DNA of 64,000 bases from Sphingomonas hengshuiensis (GCF_000935025.1 NZ_CP010836.1:1-64000), one strand, 5' to 3'. Positions 29,604 through 39,027 are shown, counted from the stretch's first letter. Notes: generated by a model not told the origin, from the letters alone. Made by a program: numbers and translations.

Positions 29604-32600
29604 ATGAGGGCATGGTTCTTGGCGGTGCTGGGCATTCTTGCCCTTGCGTGGTCCGCGCCTGCAATGGCGCAGGCGGGCGTACCTCCCATCCGAAGCGCTG
29701 TCGATGAGAACGGTGTCGATATCCTCAGGCGCCAATATATGGCGACTGGCACGGACCTGTCGATAGGGCCGTCTGACCACAGGGGCCTGCGGCACAAACG
29801 GCAGTGGATAGGCGGATGGCGGAATTCGCTTGTGCCGCGAATATTGCCGTCTGGTAATACAATTACTGTAACGTTTAACGGTTCTTCTGTGGGATTTAAT
29901 TATAACTATTCTACAGGACAGTATGAATCGCTAGAATCCAACGGAGCGACACTCAGTAGTAATCGGGCTTCGTTTAAATCGGCTGACGGAACCGTGGTCA
30001 ACTTTTATTCCGTAGGCGCATTGTTTGATCGAGGATATCCATCTGAGCTGGGGCAGAGTGTCATATATCCAGATGGCACTAAGTGGACATTTGAATACGA
30101 GAGCTTCGACTCGTGCTATAATTGCACCTATTATAGCGAAGCGATAAGGCTTTCATCAATAACGTCCAGCGCTGGATACAGATTAAACTACACATATCAG
30201 CAAACACCTCTGCATCTCTATGGATATCCGCAGCCTCGGGACGATATCCGTTGGCTGACACTGGTGCGTGTCGACGCGGTGAATCTGGCGTGTGGTGCCA
30301 ACTGTATCCCCAATTACGTTACATATACGTGGGGTGACACTCAATATGACGTGCCCCAGAAGCTGACGAGCGTTACGGACGCAGCGTCTAATGTCACCAC
30401 ATATGGATACTCAGGTGTGCTGTCTTCTATCAGATTGCCAGGATCCACTACCGATAACCTGTCCATAACCTACGAGCCGTCCAGCACGGTGGTGTCATCC
30501 GTCAGTCGCGGGCCTGTCGCATGGACCTACAGCAACACGAGTACGACGGCTTCGGTCACGGACCCAGCGGGCAGCACGCGTACACTGACTTTTGATGCGT
30601 CGTACCGCGTGAGCAAAGATGAGAAGCGCGATAGCGCTGCGAATGTGCTTGAAGTCACTAATCTCGAATATTGCACCTCGGGTGAGTCCAGTTGTCCCGC
30701 TGGATTGCTTAAGAAGGTATCCTCGGCGGAGGGCAATGGCGCCGTCTTTAAGTATGACGCGCGTGGCAACACAATCGAGACTCGAGTGACCGGTAAAACG
30801 GGGACCAACTGGAGCGATATCGTCTCGTCCGCCACGTACCCGGCGGCTTGCGACCAGACTAACGCCAAGACGTGCAACAAGCCCGTTTCGACGACCGATC
30901 CTCGACAGGCGGTCACATTGTATGATTGGAACACTGCCAATGGGCAGTTGAATAGTGTCACCTACCCGGCGGTTAATGGAGTTTCACCGCAGATCCGGTA
31001 CGGCTACTCCAACCAGCAAGCTTATGACGCCGCGGCGCAACCGATCGACCTGCCAATCTCGGTTTTAACGACCGTTTCGGGTTGTCGCACGCTTTCCAGC
31101 TGCGCCAATACGGCGGATGAAGCGCGATCTACGATCTCATATGCCTCGCCAGGTACGCCAAACAACGTCCTTCCAGTAAGCGTCATTCGCGCTGGGGGAG
31201 ATGGCTCTGGGTCTGCCACGAAGTACTTCACCTACGATTCGAACGGTAATGTTGCGTCCGAAGACGGGCCGTTGCCGGGCAGCGTAGATGTCTCGCGCAT
31301 GGCTTACGACGTTAACCGGAGGCTGATCGCAACCATGGGTGCCGACCCCGATGGCAGCGGACCACGCAAGCCAGTCGCTCAACGGTTCACTTATGCTGGT
31401 GATGGCCAGGTTGCGCTCGCGGAGACGGGGAACCTTCCTAGCGAGGCAACGGATTGGTCAAGCTTCAGTTCGCTGCAATCAGTTCAGACCACCTATGATC
31501 CCTATCGGCGCAAGATTGGTGATACGGTCATCGCCGGTGGCACTGCCCAATCCGTGACCCAGTACAAATATGACGCCGTCGGCCGGCCTCTTTGCGCGGC
31601 GGTGCGCATGGACCCGAACCAATGGGCCGGCCAATCGGATGCTTGTGTGGCCCAGACCAGCGGCGGCAACGGGCCTGATCGCGTGACATTGATCGCGTAT
31701 GACGGCGCCGGTCGTTTGGTAAGCGCAATATCGGGTTATGGGACCACTGCAGCCGCGACCGAGTCGATGAGTTACACCTCGAACGGGCAGATCGCGACCG
31801 TCACGGACGCAAAAGGCAATGTAACGGCCTACTCGTACGACCCCTTCGATCGTCTGAATCGGCAGTGCTTCCAAACCACGTCAAGTGCGGCGTGCGCGGC
31901 CTCGACGGCAGACTTCGAAGAGGTCGGCCATGACCCGAACGGGAACGTGACTTGGCGCCGCCTCCGGGATGGGACCACTATCCTGACCGGTTACGATCTC
32001 CTGAACCGTCTGATTTCAAAGGACACCCCCAATACAGCACCTTATGAATATGATGTTTCCTATGCGTACGATCTGCAGGGGAATCTCACACAGGCCCTCG
32101 ACACCAACGGGCACGTCGCAAATTTCACTTACGACGCTCTCGGACGGAAGACCGTGGAATCAAGCAATTGGACGACGCGATCTTGGCAGTATGACGTGGC
32201 GGGCCGCCGCTCGCGCCTGACTTGGAACGACGGCTTTTACGTAACCTATGATTACGACAATGCCGGTCTGCTGAGCGCTATTAGGGAGAATGGTGGCACC
32301 ACGTTAGCCGGTTTCGGTTATAACGACCTGGGACTCAGGAGTTCGCTGACGCGCTCCAACGGAACGAGCACGTCCTATGTCTACGATCCTGCTTCCAGAC
32401 TGCATTCGCTAACGAACGATCTCTCCGGTAGCAGCTTCGATCAGAGCTATGGGTTTGAATATAATCCAGCAGGGCAGATCACAAGTAGGACCAGTTCGAA
32501 CCCGGTTTACGCGTTCAACGATTATTTGAACGTGAATCGTGGGTACGCCAGCAATGGCCTCAACCAATACACCAACGCGGGGGCCACTTCTCTCGGCTAT

Positions 32601-33857
32601 GATGCTCGTGGCAACCTGACGCAATCAGGAAGTAGCGCTTTCGGTTACACGAGCGAGAACCATCTCGCGACAGCGCCAGGCGGCTACGTGGTGACTCACG
32701 ATCCGCTTGGACGCTTTCATTGGGTGTCAAACACGGGCACCGGTTTGCTTACCTGGATGCAGTACGATGGAGATCACATAATCGAAGAACGCAATGGCGC
32801 TGGTGTGGTACGGCGATATGTATTCGGACCCGGCGACGATGAGCCGATAGTGTGGTACGAAGGCCCAGGCACCAGCGATCGTCGCTTCCTCTACGCAGAC
32901 GAGCGTGGATCAATCGTCGCCGTTGCCGACAATAGCGGTAACAAGATCGCCACTAATAGCTACGATGAATTCGGAATCCCGCAAGCCGGAGGCAACACCG
33001 GGCGTTTTCAATATACGGGCCAGGTCTGGTTACCGGAACTAGGCATGTACCATTACAAGGCTAGGACTTATTCGCCAACTTTGGGCCGATTCCTTCAAGC
33101 TGATCCAATTGGATATGGTGATGGATTAAACAAGTACGCTTATGTCGGGAATGATGCAATTAACCGAATTGATCCGTCTGGAACCTGCTCATTCTTTCAG
33201 GCTCTAGTGATCAGGCCGCATTCCACGCAGGACGCTGTAGAAACTTCTGAAGGGATCGTCGTTACCGCCCCCGCATACGACTGTCTCGATATGAATTTTC
33301 TGCTTACAAATGCTTTCCGTTCTCTCTTGCAGGGCGGGAGCGGAAGCAATGGTGACCCAAATCACAAGCCAGCTACAGTATGGTTGCCGCAGGCGATTGA
33401 GTCTCTTTATTGCCGCGCGACTGGCTTGCTTGGCTCGAATGGTAGGTTGCGTCTAGGGGCTGACTTTGGACTTGGTTGGGAACTATTTGAGAAGGGAGGG
33501 GTGGGCCTGTCGATCAGAGGAGACGGTAGCCTAGAATTTGATTCCTACGTGGGGGTTGGTTTCGGATATGGTGCCTACGGCGGCGCAGGTCTATCGTTGG
33601 ACAACCAGGGGGCCGCCAACGCACCAGGCTGGTCTGGCACAGCTGGCATAGAACTTTCAGGGGCGGTCGCTGTGCCAAGCGGCTTGGCGGGTCTTGGATT
33701 GGGAGGATACGGGTCTGTTCCGATTAACCAAAATGGCCCGGGATTCGGCGCCCCTTCAGGAGGGGGAGGCGTAGGAGTTGGTCCTCGTTACGGCGCTTAC
33801 CTGGCAGAAACGGGAACAGGAACATTGTATCATCGGTCCGAAAGCCCCTGTAAATGA
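29604..33857 (+). CDS. secreted RHS/YD-repeat protein
   Basis: 1417 residues. A Sec signal peptide (MRAWFLAVLGILALAWSAPAMAQ) precedes many YD repeats (YDALGRKTVE, YDPFDRLNRQ, YDVAGRRSRL and others) that build a closed beta shell in this family. The RHS core end is near residues 1155-1190 (ARTYSPTLGRFLQADPIGYGDGLNKYAYVGNDAINRIDPSG). The variable C-terminus after it starts with EGIVVTAP and ends as a glycine-rich beta-repeat region (LGADFGLGWELFEKGGVGLSIRG ... GGYGSVPINQNG). No known toxin motif is evident. Its stop overlaps the start of the small membrane gene at 33854, suggesting a toxin/immunity-like pair. It begins at an ATG with AGGGGGAGGGG upstream. Confidence 0.9.
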   Translation: MRAWFLAVLGILALAWSAPAMAQAGVPPIRSAVDENGVDILRRQYMATGTDLSIGPSDHRGLRHKRQWIGGWRNSLVPRILPSGNTITVTFNGSSVGFNYNYSTGQYESLESNGATLSSNRASFKSADGTVVNFYSVGALFDRGYPSELGQSVIYPDGTKWTFEYESFDSCYNCTYYSEAIRLSSITSSAGYRLNYTYQQTPLHLYGYPQPRDDIRWLTLVRVDAVNLACGANCIPNYVTYTWGDTQYDVPQKLTSVTDAASNVTTYGYSGVLSSIRLPGSTTDNLSITYEPSSTVVSSVSRGPVAWTYSNTSTTASVTDPAGSTRTLTFDASYRVSKDEKRDSAANVLEVTNLEYCTSGESSCPAGLLKKVSSAEGNGAVFKYDARGNTIETRVTGKTGTNWSDIVSSATYPAACDQTNAKTCNKPVSTTDPRQAVTLYDWNTANGQLNSVTYPAVNGVSPQIRYGYSNQQAYDAAAQPIDLPISVLTTVSGCRTLSSCANTADEARSTISYASPGTPNNVLPVSVIRAGGDGSGSATKYFTYDSNGNVASEDGPLPGSVDVSRMAYDVNRRLIATMGADPDGSGPRKPVAQRFTYAGDGQVALAETGNLPSEATDWSSFSSLQSVQTTYDPYRRKIGDTVIAGGTAQSVTQYKYDAVGRPLCAAVRMDPNQWAGQSDACVAQTSGGNGPDRVTLIAYDGAGRLVSAISGYGTTAAATESMSYTSNGQIATVTDAKGNVTAYSYDPFDRLNRQCFQTTSSAACAASTADFEEVGHDPNGNVTWRRLRDGTTILTGYDLLNRLISKDTPNTAPYEYDVSYAYDLQGNLTQALDTNGHVANFTYDALGRKTVESSNWTTRSWQYDVAGRRSRLTWNDGFYVTYDYDNAGLLSAIRENGGTTLAGFGYNDLGLRSSLTRSNGTSTSYVYDPASRLHSLTNDLSGSSFDQSYGFEYNPAGQITSRTSSNPVYAFNDYLNVNRGYASNGLNQYTNAGATSLGYDARGNLTQSGSSAFGYTSENHLATAPGGYVVTHDPLGRFHWVSNTGTGLLTWMQYDGDHIIEERNGAGVVRRYVFGPGDDEPIVWYEGPGTSDRRFLYADERGSIVAVADNSGNKIATNSYDEFGIPQAGGNTGRFQYTGQVWLPELGMYHYKARTYSPTLGRFLQADPIGYGDGLNKYAYVGNDAINRIDPSGTCSFFQALVIRPHSTQDAVETSEGIVVTAPAYDCLDMNFLLTNAFRSLLQGGSGSNGDPNHKPATVWLPQAIESLYCRATGLLGSNGRLRLGADFGLGWELFEKGGVGLSIRGDGSLEFDSYVGVGFGYGAYGGAGLSLDNQGAANAPGWSGTAGIELSGAVAVPSGLAGLGLGGYGSVPINQNGPGFGAPSGGGGVGVGPRYGAYLAETGTGTLYHRSESPCK

Positions 33858-34105
33858 AAAATAAAAATAAATTCGCGATCCTATTGCGCATGCGTATTTA
33901 TGCTCTTGCGATAGTTATACTTTCAGCTCTTGCGATGATGGGTGTGATCTCTTGGGTGATGCCGGTAATCGCGTATCCGTTCATCGGATTTCTATTTTTC
34001 AGTGAGTCATGCTGGAAATGTGGGGCCTCCCTAGCGTTGCAAGAGGGAAATGGATTCTTGCGAGTTAATCCGAAATGCATGAGATGTGGGGCTGATCTGA
34101 GCTGA
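33854..34105 (+). CDS. small membrane protein with zinc-ribbon-like tail, coupled to RHS
   Basis: 83 residues, starting inside the stop of the RHS gene (ATGA). Two hydrophobic segments ([20 protein letters not shown] and [15 protein letters not shown]) are followed by CWKCG...CMRCG, two CxxC knuckles that could bind one zinc. Position and size are those of an immunity protein for the RHS C-terminus; the sequence itself matches no immunity family that I know. Confidence 0.65.
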   Translation: MKNKNKFAILLRMRIYALAIVILSALAMMGVISWVMPVIAYPFIGFLFFSESCWKCGASLALQEGNGFLRVNPKCMRCGADLS

Positions 34106-34122
34106 GCAATGTTCTTCATTCT

Positions 34123-34272
34123 TCGACGCTCGGGCGGTTCATGCAGATTGATCCGATTGGCTACGATGACGGTCTAAACATGTATGCCTACGTTCACAAC
34201 GATCCGATGAATTCTCGGGACCCGGCTGGGCTGGATGATCCGGCAACGGATATTGTTGTCACCGAACGCTGA
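34123..34272 (+). pseudogene. orphan RHS C-terminal tip
   Basis: A 49-codon frame with no start: [49 protein letters not shown] then stop. This is the end of an RHS core plus a very short alternative C-terminus. It lies directly behind the small membrane gene of the upstream RHS, the classic trace of C-terminal module replacement. Confidence 0.75.
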
Positions 34273-34278
34273 TCTGCC

Positions 34279-34440
34279 CCTGACCTGCTGCCCGTTTCCT
34301 GGACCGTTTTTAGCTGGAAAATTCCAGTTTAGGATTGAGGGTCAGGCGATGGAGTGAGCGATGAAGAGATTGAAGTTCAGCGAGGCGCAGATCGCGTGCG
34401 CGTTGAAGCGGGCCGAGGAGAGATGGCTCGGTTCATTTGA
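34279..34440 (+). mobile_element. IS3-family remnant (left end and start of orfA)
   Basis: An IS3-type left tip (TGACCTGCTGCCCGTTTCCTGG) is followed by the first codons of orfA, MKRLKFSEAQIACALKRAEE from the ATG at 34361. Homology stops after about 20 codons, so the rest was deleted before or with arrival of the next IS. Confidence 0.65.
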
Positions 34441-34567
34441 ACAGCTCGGCGCGATTGCTAATGAGACCTGTGCGCGGGAGGGTGTAGATCACTGAAAAGC
34501 GTTGTTTATTGCCTGTCGGTGGCGATGGAGCGACCTCGCCACGCTCTGGTCAGAGCGGTGGCGCCTT

Positions 34568-34990
34568 TTATGCCTGGGCCGCGAGAATGTTCATGGTGCG
34601 CTTGAGGTTGTAGGCGATGGCGGTGAGGTAAACTTGGACGGCGGCTTTGGCGAGACCTCGCCATCGCATTCGGCGCAGGCCGTAGCACCGCTTCCATGTC
34701 CCGAAGATCTTTTCGATCCGGCCGCGTACGCGATGGATTGGTTGGTTCCATGCCTTGAGCTTGCGTAGCGTTTCCTGTTCGTCGCGGCCCCACATGCCGG
34801 TGGCGACGATCCGCGGTACGCCGCCTTTGGCCCGCACGGCATCGCGAAAGTGATTGCCGCGATAGGCGCTGTCCGCAAATACCTCGCCGGGATTGTCGGG
34901 CAGCGCTTCGGGGCCTGCTCTGCCGTCATTGATATTGGCAGATGTGATCGACACTTGCTCGACCAGCGCCGTATCGGCATCTGCCCGACA
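34568..34990 (-). pseudogene. IS5-type transposase, 3' part
   Basis: C-terminal part: ADADTALVEQVSITSANIND, EVFADSAYRGNHFRDAV, then KAWNQPIHRVRGRIEKIFGTWKR (DDE glutamate region) and VYLTAIAYNLKRTMNIL. It joins to the N-terminal part at 36322-36833 when IS256 is removed (AHVG|ADAD). Confidence 0.85.
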
Positions 34991-36313
34991 GGCAGTGTCA
35001 GGAATTTCGTGTGCGGGCGGGCATAGTGGGTAAGAAGGAGACCCGATATGGCCCGACGCAAAGAACCAACGATACCAGATGAAGTGCTGGACCAATTGCT
35101 GGCCGGCGGGGATGCGGCAGCGGCGCTGCAACACGGCGGCTTGCTGGATGCGCTGAAGAAGGCGCTGGCCGAGCGCGCGTTGAACGCGGAGATGGATCAC
35201 CACCTCGCCGGCGAGGACGGTGCCGGCAACACGCGCAACGGCTATGGCCGCAAGACCGTGATAACCGACACCGGCAGCCTTTCGATTGCGGTGCCGCGCG
35301 ACCGTCAGTCGAGCTTCGATCCGCAGTTGATCGCCAAGTACCAGCGCCGGTTTCCCGGCTTCGATGAGAAGATCGTGTCGATGTATGCGCGGGGCATGAG
35401 CACGCGGGAAATCGCCGGCCATCTCCAGGAGTTGTACGGCATCGACGCTTCGCCGGACCTGATCAGCACGGTGACCGACGCGGTGCTCGACGAGGTCGCC
35501 AGCTGGCAGCAGCGGCCGCTGGATCCGGTCTATCCGCTTGTCTTTTTCGACGCGATCCGGGTGAAGATCCGCGATGAAGGCATGGTGCGCAACAAGGCGA
35601 TCCACATCGCGCTGGGCGTCCGCGCCGATGGCGCGAAGGAAGTGCTCGGCCTGTGGCTGGAGCAGAATGAAGGTGCCAAATTCTGGCTGCGGGTGATGAA
35701 CGAGCTCAGGAACCGCGGCACCGAAGATATCCTGCTGGCCGTGGTCGATGGGCTGAAAGGCTTTCCCGAGGCGATCACCGCCGTATTCCCCGACGCGGTC
35801 GTGCAGACGTGCATCGTCCATCTGCTGCGAAACTCGATGGATTTCGTCTCCTGGAAGGACCGCAAGGGCCTGGCGACGGCGCTCAAGGAAATCTACCGCG
35901 CCCCCAGCGCCGAGGCCGCCGAACAGGCGCTGACGGCGTTCGAGGCAGGGCCTTGGGGCACCCGCTATCCCGCCATCGGCCAAAGCTGGCGGCGCGCATG
36001 GGCCGAGGTGATCCCATTCTTCGCCTTCCCCGACGAGGTCCGCCGGATCGTCTATACGACCAATGCGATCGAGGCCTTGAACTCGAAGCTGAGACGGGCC
36101 GTCCGCGCCAGGGGGCACTTCCCCAGCGACGAGGCCGCCACCAAGCTGCTCTACCTGATCTTGAACCGGTCGGAAAAAGAGTGGAAAATGCCACCACGGG
36201 AATGGTCCATGGCCAAGGCACAGTTCGCCGTTATCTTCGGTGAGCGGTTCATCAGAGCCATGGCGGCATAATGTTCAATCCGCCCACCCGCACACGAAAT
36301 TCCTGACACTGCC
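34991..36313 (+). mobile_element. IS256-family insertion sequence
   Basis: About 1.32 kb with inverted ends GGCAGTGTCAGGAATTTCGT (34991) and its complement (to 36313). The flanks show a duplication, CCCGACA with one extra C on the right side (CCCCGACA at 36314-36321 against CCCGACA at 34984-34990), so it is an 8-bp duplication with one base lost on the left copy. Confidence 0.85.
35048..36271 (+). CDS. IS256-family (Mutator) transposase
   Basis: 407-residue intact DDE transposase: MARRKEPTIPDEVLDQLL start, ERALNAEMDHHLAGED, GNTRNGYGRKTV, LVFFDAIRVKIRDEG (first Asp), VDGLKGFPEAITAVFPDAVVQTCIVHLLRNS (C/H motif) and RRIVYTTNAIEALNSKLRRAV with the final acidic region. It is of full family length and probably active. 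Confidence 0.95.
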   Translation: MARRKEPTIPDEVLDQLLAGGDAAAALQHGGLLDALKKALAERALNAEMDHHLAGEDGAGNTRNGYGRKTVITDTGSLSIAVPRDRQSSFDPQLIAKYQRRFPGFDEKIVSMYARGMSTREIAGHLQELYGIDASPDLISTVTDAVLDEVASWQQRPLDPVYPLVFFDAIRVKIRDEGMVRNKAIHIALGVRADGAKEVLGLWLEQNEGAKFWLRVMNELRNRGTEDILLAVVDGLKGFPEAITAVFPDAVVQTCIVHLLRNSMDFVSWKDRKGLATALKEIYRAPSAEAAEQALTAFEAGPWGTRYPAIGQSWRRAWAEVIPFFAFPDEVRRIVYTTNAIEALNSKLRRAVRARGHFPSDEAATKLLYLILNRSEKEWKMPPREWSMAKAQFAVIFGERFIRAMAA

Positions 36314-36321
36314 CCCCGACA

Positions 36322-36833
36322 TGGGCCTTGAACCCGTGAACGGCTCGCTTTCCCTTGTGCTTGACCCAGCGCGCATCTCCATCGCCCTCGCTGGCAGAGG
36401 TAATGATGGTCGCATCGACCAGCGTGCCTGCCTTGACCGTTACTGCCTTGGATGTGAGCTGCGCTGTCACAGTCGTGAACAGCAGTCGATCCAGCTTATG
36501 GGAGACCAACTCCTTGCGAAAGCGCACGAATGCCGTCCGCTCGGGTGTCGCCTCTGATCCTGAGAATCCACAGAAGCGACGGAAGGAGGCTCGATCATCG
36601 AGCGCTTCGGCCAGCTTTACGTCGGACAGGTCGTACCAGATCGAGAGAAGTAGCGCCTTGAGCATCGCCAGCGGCGGCCAGGCCTGCTCGCCTTTGCCAG
36701 CCGAATAAAGCGAAGCAAGAACGGCCGATACCGGCTCCCAATCGATCAGCTTGCCAAGCTCGTCAAGCGATGATGTGGACCGTGCGCGCCCAGCAAAACC
36801 GAACCCCTCCTGACCAATTGAACGATGCGCCAT
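36322..36833 (-). pseudogene. IS5-type transposase, 5' part
   Basis: N-terminal part: MAHRSIGQEGFGFAG, EPVSAVLASLYSAGKGEQAWPPLAMLKALLL, DRASFRRFCGFS, and GTLVDATIITSASEGDGDARWVKHKGKRAVHGFKAHV with the first catalytic Asp. It ends at the IS256 insertion. Confidence 0.85.
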
Positions 36834-36957
36834 GTCCGGCTCTCCCCTTCGGAAAACCCATAGAATCAGCGATAAAAGCAGCTGTCTACACCCTCCCGCG
36901 CACAGGTCTCATTAGATCCCGAACGATATGAAATGAAATGCGGCAATTATTCGCCAG

Positions 36958-36973
36958 CACTACTTTGGCAGAA
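36958..36973 (+). mobile_element. IS701 end fragment
   Basis: CACTACTTTGGCAGAA, identical to the first 16 bases of the IS701 copy at 24642, directly joined to a traA tail fragment. The rest of that IS copy is gone. Confidence 0.7.
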
Positions 36974-37157
36974 TGCCATTCGCGACGAAATGAAGGGAAT
37001 GGTCCAGCAGCTTGAGCGCGACCCGCAGATCGAATCGATCCTCGCTGCGCGCAGGAAGGAGCTCGGCATGACTCTCGAAACGAGCCGGCCGCTTGGCGAC
37101 GCGTTCGCGCTTCACCATGGGATCGAGCTGGGCAGGGGGCGGGGGCTTGGGATCTGA
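36973..37157 (+). pseudogene. duplicate of the traA 3' end
   Basis: Reads NAIRDEMKGMVQQLERDPQIESILAARRKELGMTLETSRPLGDAFALHHGIELGRGRGLGI, close to the last 60 codons of the traA at 21358-24278 but with several substitutions, so it comes from a different traA allele. It is cut at its 5' side by the IS701 end. Confidence 0.85.
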
Positions 37158-37264
37158 CGCGAAACGCCACATGAACTGTGCAACGTTAGCTACGGCACAA
37201 ATGCTTCTAGTTGCTGCTGCAGGTGGTTGCCCCTCAATGCTTTATTAATATAGGGTGATACGAT

Positions 37265-37603
37265 TTATTCTATGATGATATAGTCAACCGTTTCCGTGTC
37301 TCCCCACGCCGAGCATGTACCCGTGCCCAAAACCACAATCTTCTTGTTCAACGCATAAGCGCTCAACAACATGGATGCCTGCAATTTACCCCCGTCGGTC
37401 GTAGCGTTTATCGCCCAGCGAGTAGCGGTTGCTCCAGTGGCACAGGAAGGAGTCGCAGTTCTGGCTCCATCATGCGTGAATATCATTGCGCCATTCGGCA
37501 TACCATGAATAAGGCTTATGCTACCAAATTGCGAGTAGGAGGCGCTGGCAGGCGTAAAGGTTGTAAGAATAATGCTCATCGCACTCAAGGTCAGAGTCTT
37601 CGT
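37265..37603 (-). CDS. small secreted protein 1
   Basis: About 112 residues of unknown function. The best signal peptide (KTLTLSAMSIILTTFTPASAS) needs an ACG codon at 37603 as start, placed 7 bases after AGGAG. A TTG at 37588 and an ATG at 37579 are the usable in-frame alternatives. It is either a mutated ATG or non-standard initiation. The mature part shares a plan with its neighbours: GSISLIHG...MIFTHDG, a helix ASMLLSAYALNKKIVVLGTG, a cysteine and DYIIIE at the end. Confidence 0.5.
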   Translation of the reverse strand, partial: TKTLTLSAMSIILTTFTPASASYSQFGSISLIHGMPNGAMIFTHDGARTATPSCATGATATRWAINATTDGGKLQASMLLSAYALNKKIVVLGTGTCSAWGDTETVDYIIIE

Positions 37604-37647
37604 CGAGCGCTCCTAAATATGTTGCGCCATTTATAAGCCGGGAGGGG

Positions 37648-37968
37648 CTAGGGCCGCTCGAGCCTGATATACTCCACTCGAGGCTCCGAACCACAACCCG
37701 TGGTGACCCCGCTAGTGTAAATAAGTCTCACGTTAAATCCAGTTGCGACAGCAGTCAGTGCCACGGCTTCAATGCTGTTATCCGCGCCCGTGTCGGGCAC
37801 GCGAAAGTAGAGGAGCGACGCACCGCTGTCGGGCTTGATCGCGATTTGGCGGCAGGCGGGATTGATGTGCCCTTCGACGAACATCACTTTCCCATAGGCC
37901 TCTTCGCCGTGCGCGAGCGTTGGCGCGACACAGGTGGTGAGATAGGTGACCAAATGCCTAATCTTCAT
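37648..37968 (-). CDS. small secreted protein 2
   Basis: 106 residues. The signal peptide MKIRHLVTYLTTCVAPTLAHGEE is followed by AYGKVMFVEGHIN, a cysteine, LLYFRVPD, the helix EAVALTAVATGFNVRLIYTSG, a cysteine and VEYIRLERP. The order strand, strand, helix with ALTA.ATG, strand, Cys, final strand is shared by the row of genes here. The role is not known; see the finding on the family. Confidence 0.65.
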   Translation of the reverse strand: MKIRHLVTYLTTCVAPTLAHGEEAYGKVMFVEGHINPACRQIAIKPDSGASLLYFRVPDTGADNSIEAVALTAVATGFNVRLIYTSGVTTGCGSEPRVEYIRLERP

Positions 37969-38080
37969 GACCTTCCCCCATCACTATAACGAGTGCCAAT
38001 TTCGGCAATTCTTCAAATCAGTTTTGATCCCACATTGGCCACGGCCCACGTTTACACGCTTCACCCCCGGGGCAGATATG

Positions 38081-38437
38081 TCAATCAACAACCTCGATCA
38101 TGCCAGCCTGCGGAATCGAGGGATACCAATTACTTGGTACACAACCAACAAGCCAAAAATGTACTTCCGACTTGGTTGCAAATGCCGTCAATGCGATGCT
38201 CAGCATCCGATCAAGCTCTTCGGGTGACGCCGGCGCAAGGCGGATAACCGACGCATTCGCGCAACCATCAGGGTTTGCTATCGAGTTTGCCCGAAGGAAT
38301 ATATAACCATTCTCGGCGTGCACAGCTGACAAGACGACTGTGCCGCTGGAGCCAGGCCGCGCAAACGCAGTTGGGCACGTAAAGGATAATATCGAGCCCA
38401 AAAGAAATAGAAATGTCTTACGTATCGTATTGCTCAT
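38081..38437 (-). CDS. small secreted protein 3
   Basis: 118 residues, signal peptide MSNTIRKTFLFLLGSILSFT...AFA. The mature part has GTVVLSAVHAENGYIFLRAN, ASVIRLAP, the helix RMLSIALTAFATKSEVHFWLVGC and a final MIEVVD. It has the same plan as genes 2 and 4, with two cysteines that could pair. Confidence 0.65.
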   Translation of the reverse strand: MSNTIRKTFLFLLGSILSFTCPTAFARPGSSGTVVLSAVHAENGYIFLRANSIANPDGCANASVIRLAPASPEELDRMLSIALTAFATKSEVHFWLVGCVPSNWYPSIPQAGMIEVVD

Positions 38438-38509
38438 AATTCTCTCCTTCGCACGTCAAATCCGAGGCGCTACGTTCGACTAAATGCGGCTCTCCGCACG
38501 GGCAATGCG

Positions 38510-38833
38510 CTATTTCATCCATATACCGATCATGTCATTGCGCAGTGCATTACAACTTACACCATCTGCGGCAAACCGGATCAACACTTCGCGTCCCGTC
38601 GAAAGGGCGCTCAGCGCAATGGCGACAGATGCCTGGATGTAGTTAGCGCCTGGGGGGACGAAGCCGCCGCTTCCCGAATCCAGAAATATGAAGAAATTGC
38701 CAGGCTCTCCGGAGTAGACGCTTACAACGCGACCTGGACATTCTGTTACTGCAAGAGCAGGAGCGGATAAATTGAGCGCGAAACCCAACGCCGCGATTGC
38801 AGGTAAAATTCGTGTCTTCTTTATGGCTCGCAT
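38510..38833 (-). CDS. small secreted protein 4
   Basis: 107 residues from the ATG at 38833 (MRAIKKTRILPAIAALGFALNLSAPALA as signal peptide; the ATG at 38863 would add a polar stretch). The mature part has CPGRVVSVYSGEPGNFFIFLDSG, ASVAIALSALSTGREVLIRFAADGVSC and a final MIGIWMK. It belongs to the same row as genes 1-3. Confidence 0.65.
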   Translation of the reverse strand: MRAIKKTRILPAIAALGFALNLSAPALAVTECPGRVVSVYSGEPGNFFIFLDSGSGGFVPPGANYIQASVAIALSALSTGREVLIRFAADGVSCNALRNDMIGIWMK

Positions 38834-39027
38834 CGGGGGATCCTTTGTCTGAGGGATATTCACACGTTAAGGCATGGTTTCCGCACGTAGGGCGATCGAT
38901 CCTCAATGTTCCAGCCTATGGCGTTTGCGATGCCTTGACATGCGTTCTGGGCCTATAAATGCTTGAGAACGAGGTCGGAGGGCGGCCCAAAGCTATTAAA
39001 TGCGCCTCGACTTCTTACGAAAGCTCC

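Larger units (their letters stand above)
34458..36915 (-). mobile_element. IS5-type element interrupted by IS256
   Basis: 31-bp perfect inverted ends (core GAGACCTGTGCGCGGGAGGG) at 34458-34488 and 36885-36915 enclose a transposase that is cut in two by an IS256-family element at 34991-36313. Without the inner IS the element would be about 1.1 kb, normal for IS5 relatives. Confidence 0.8.
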
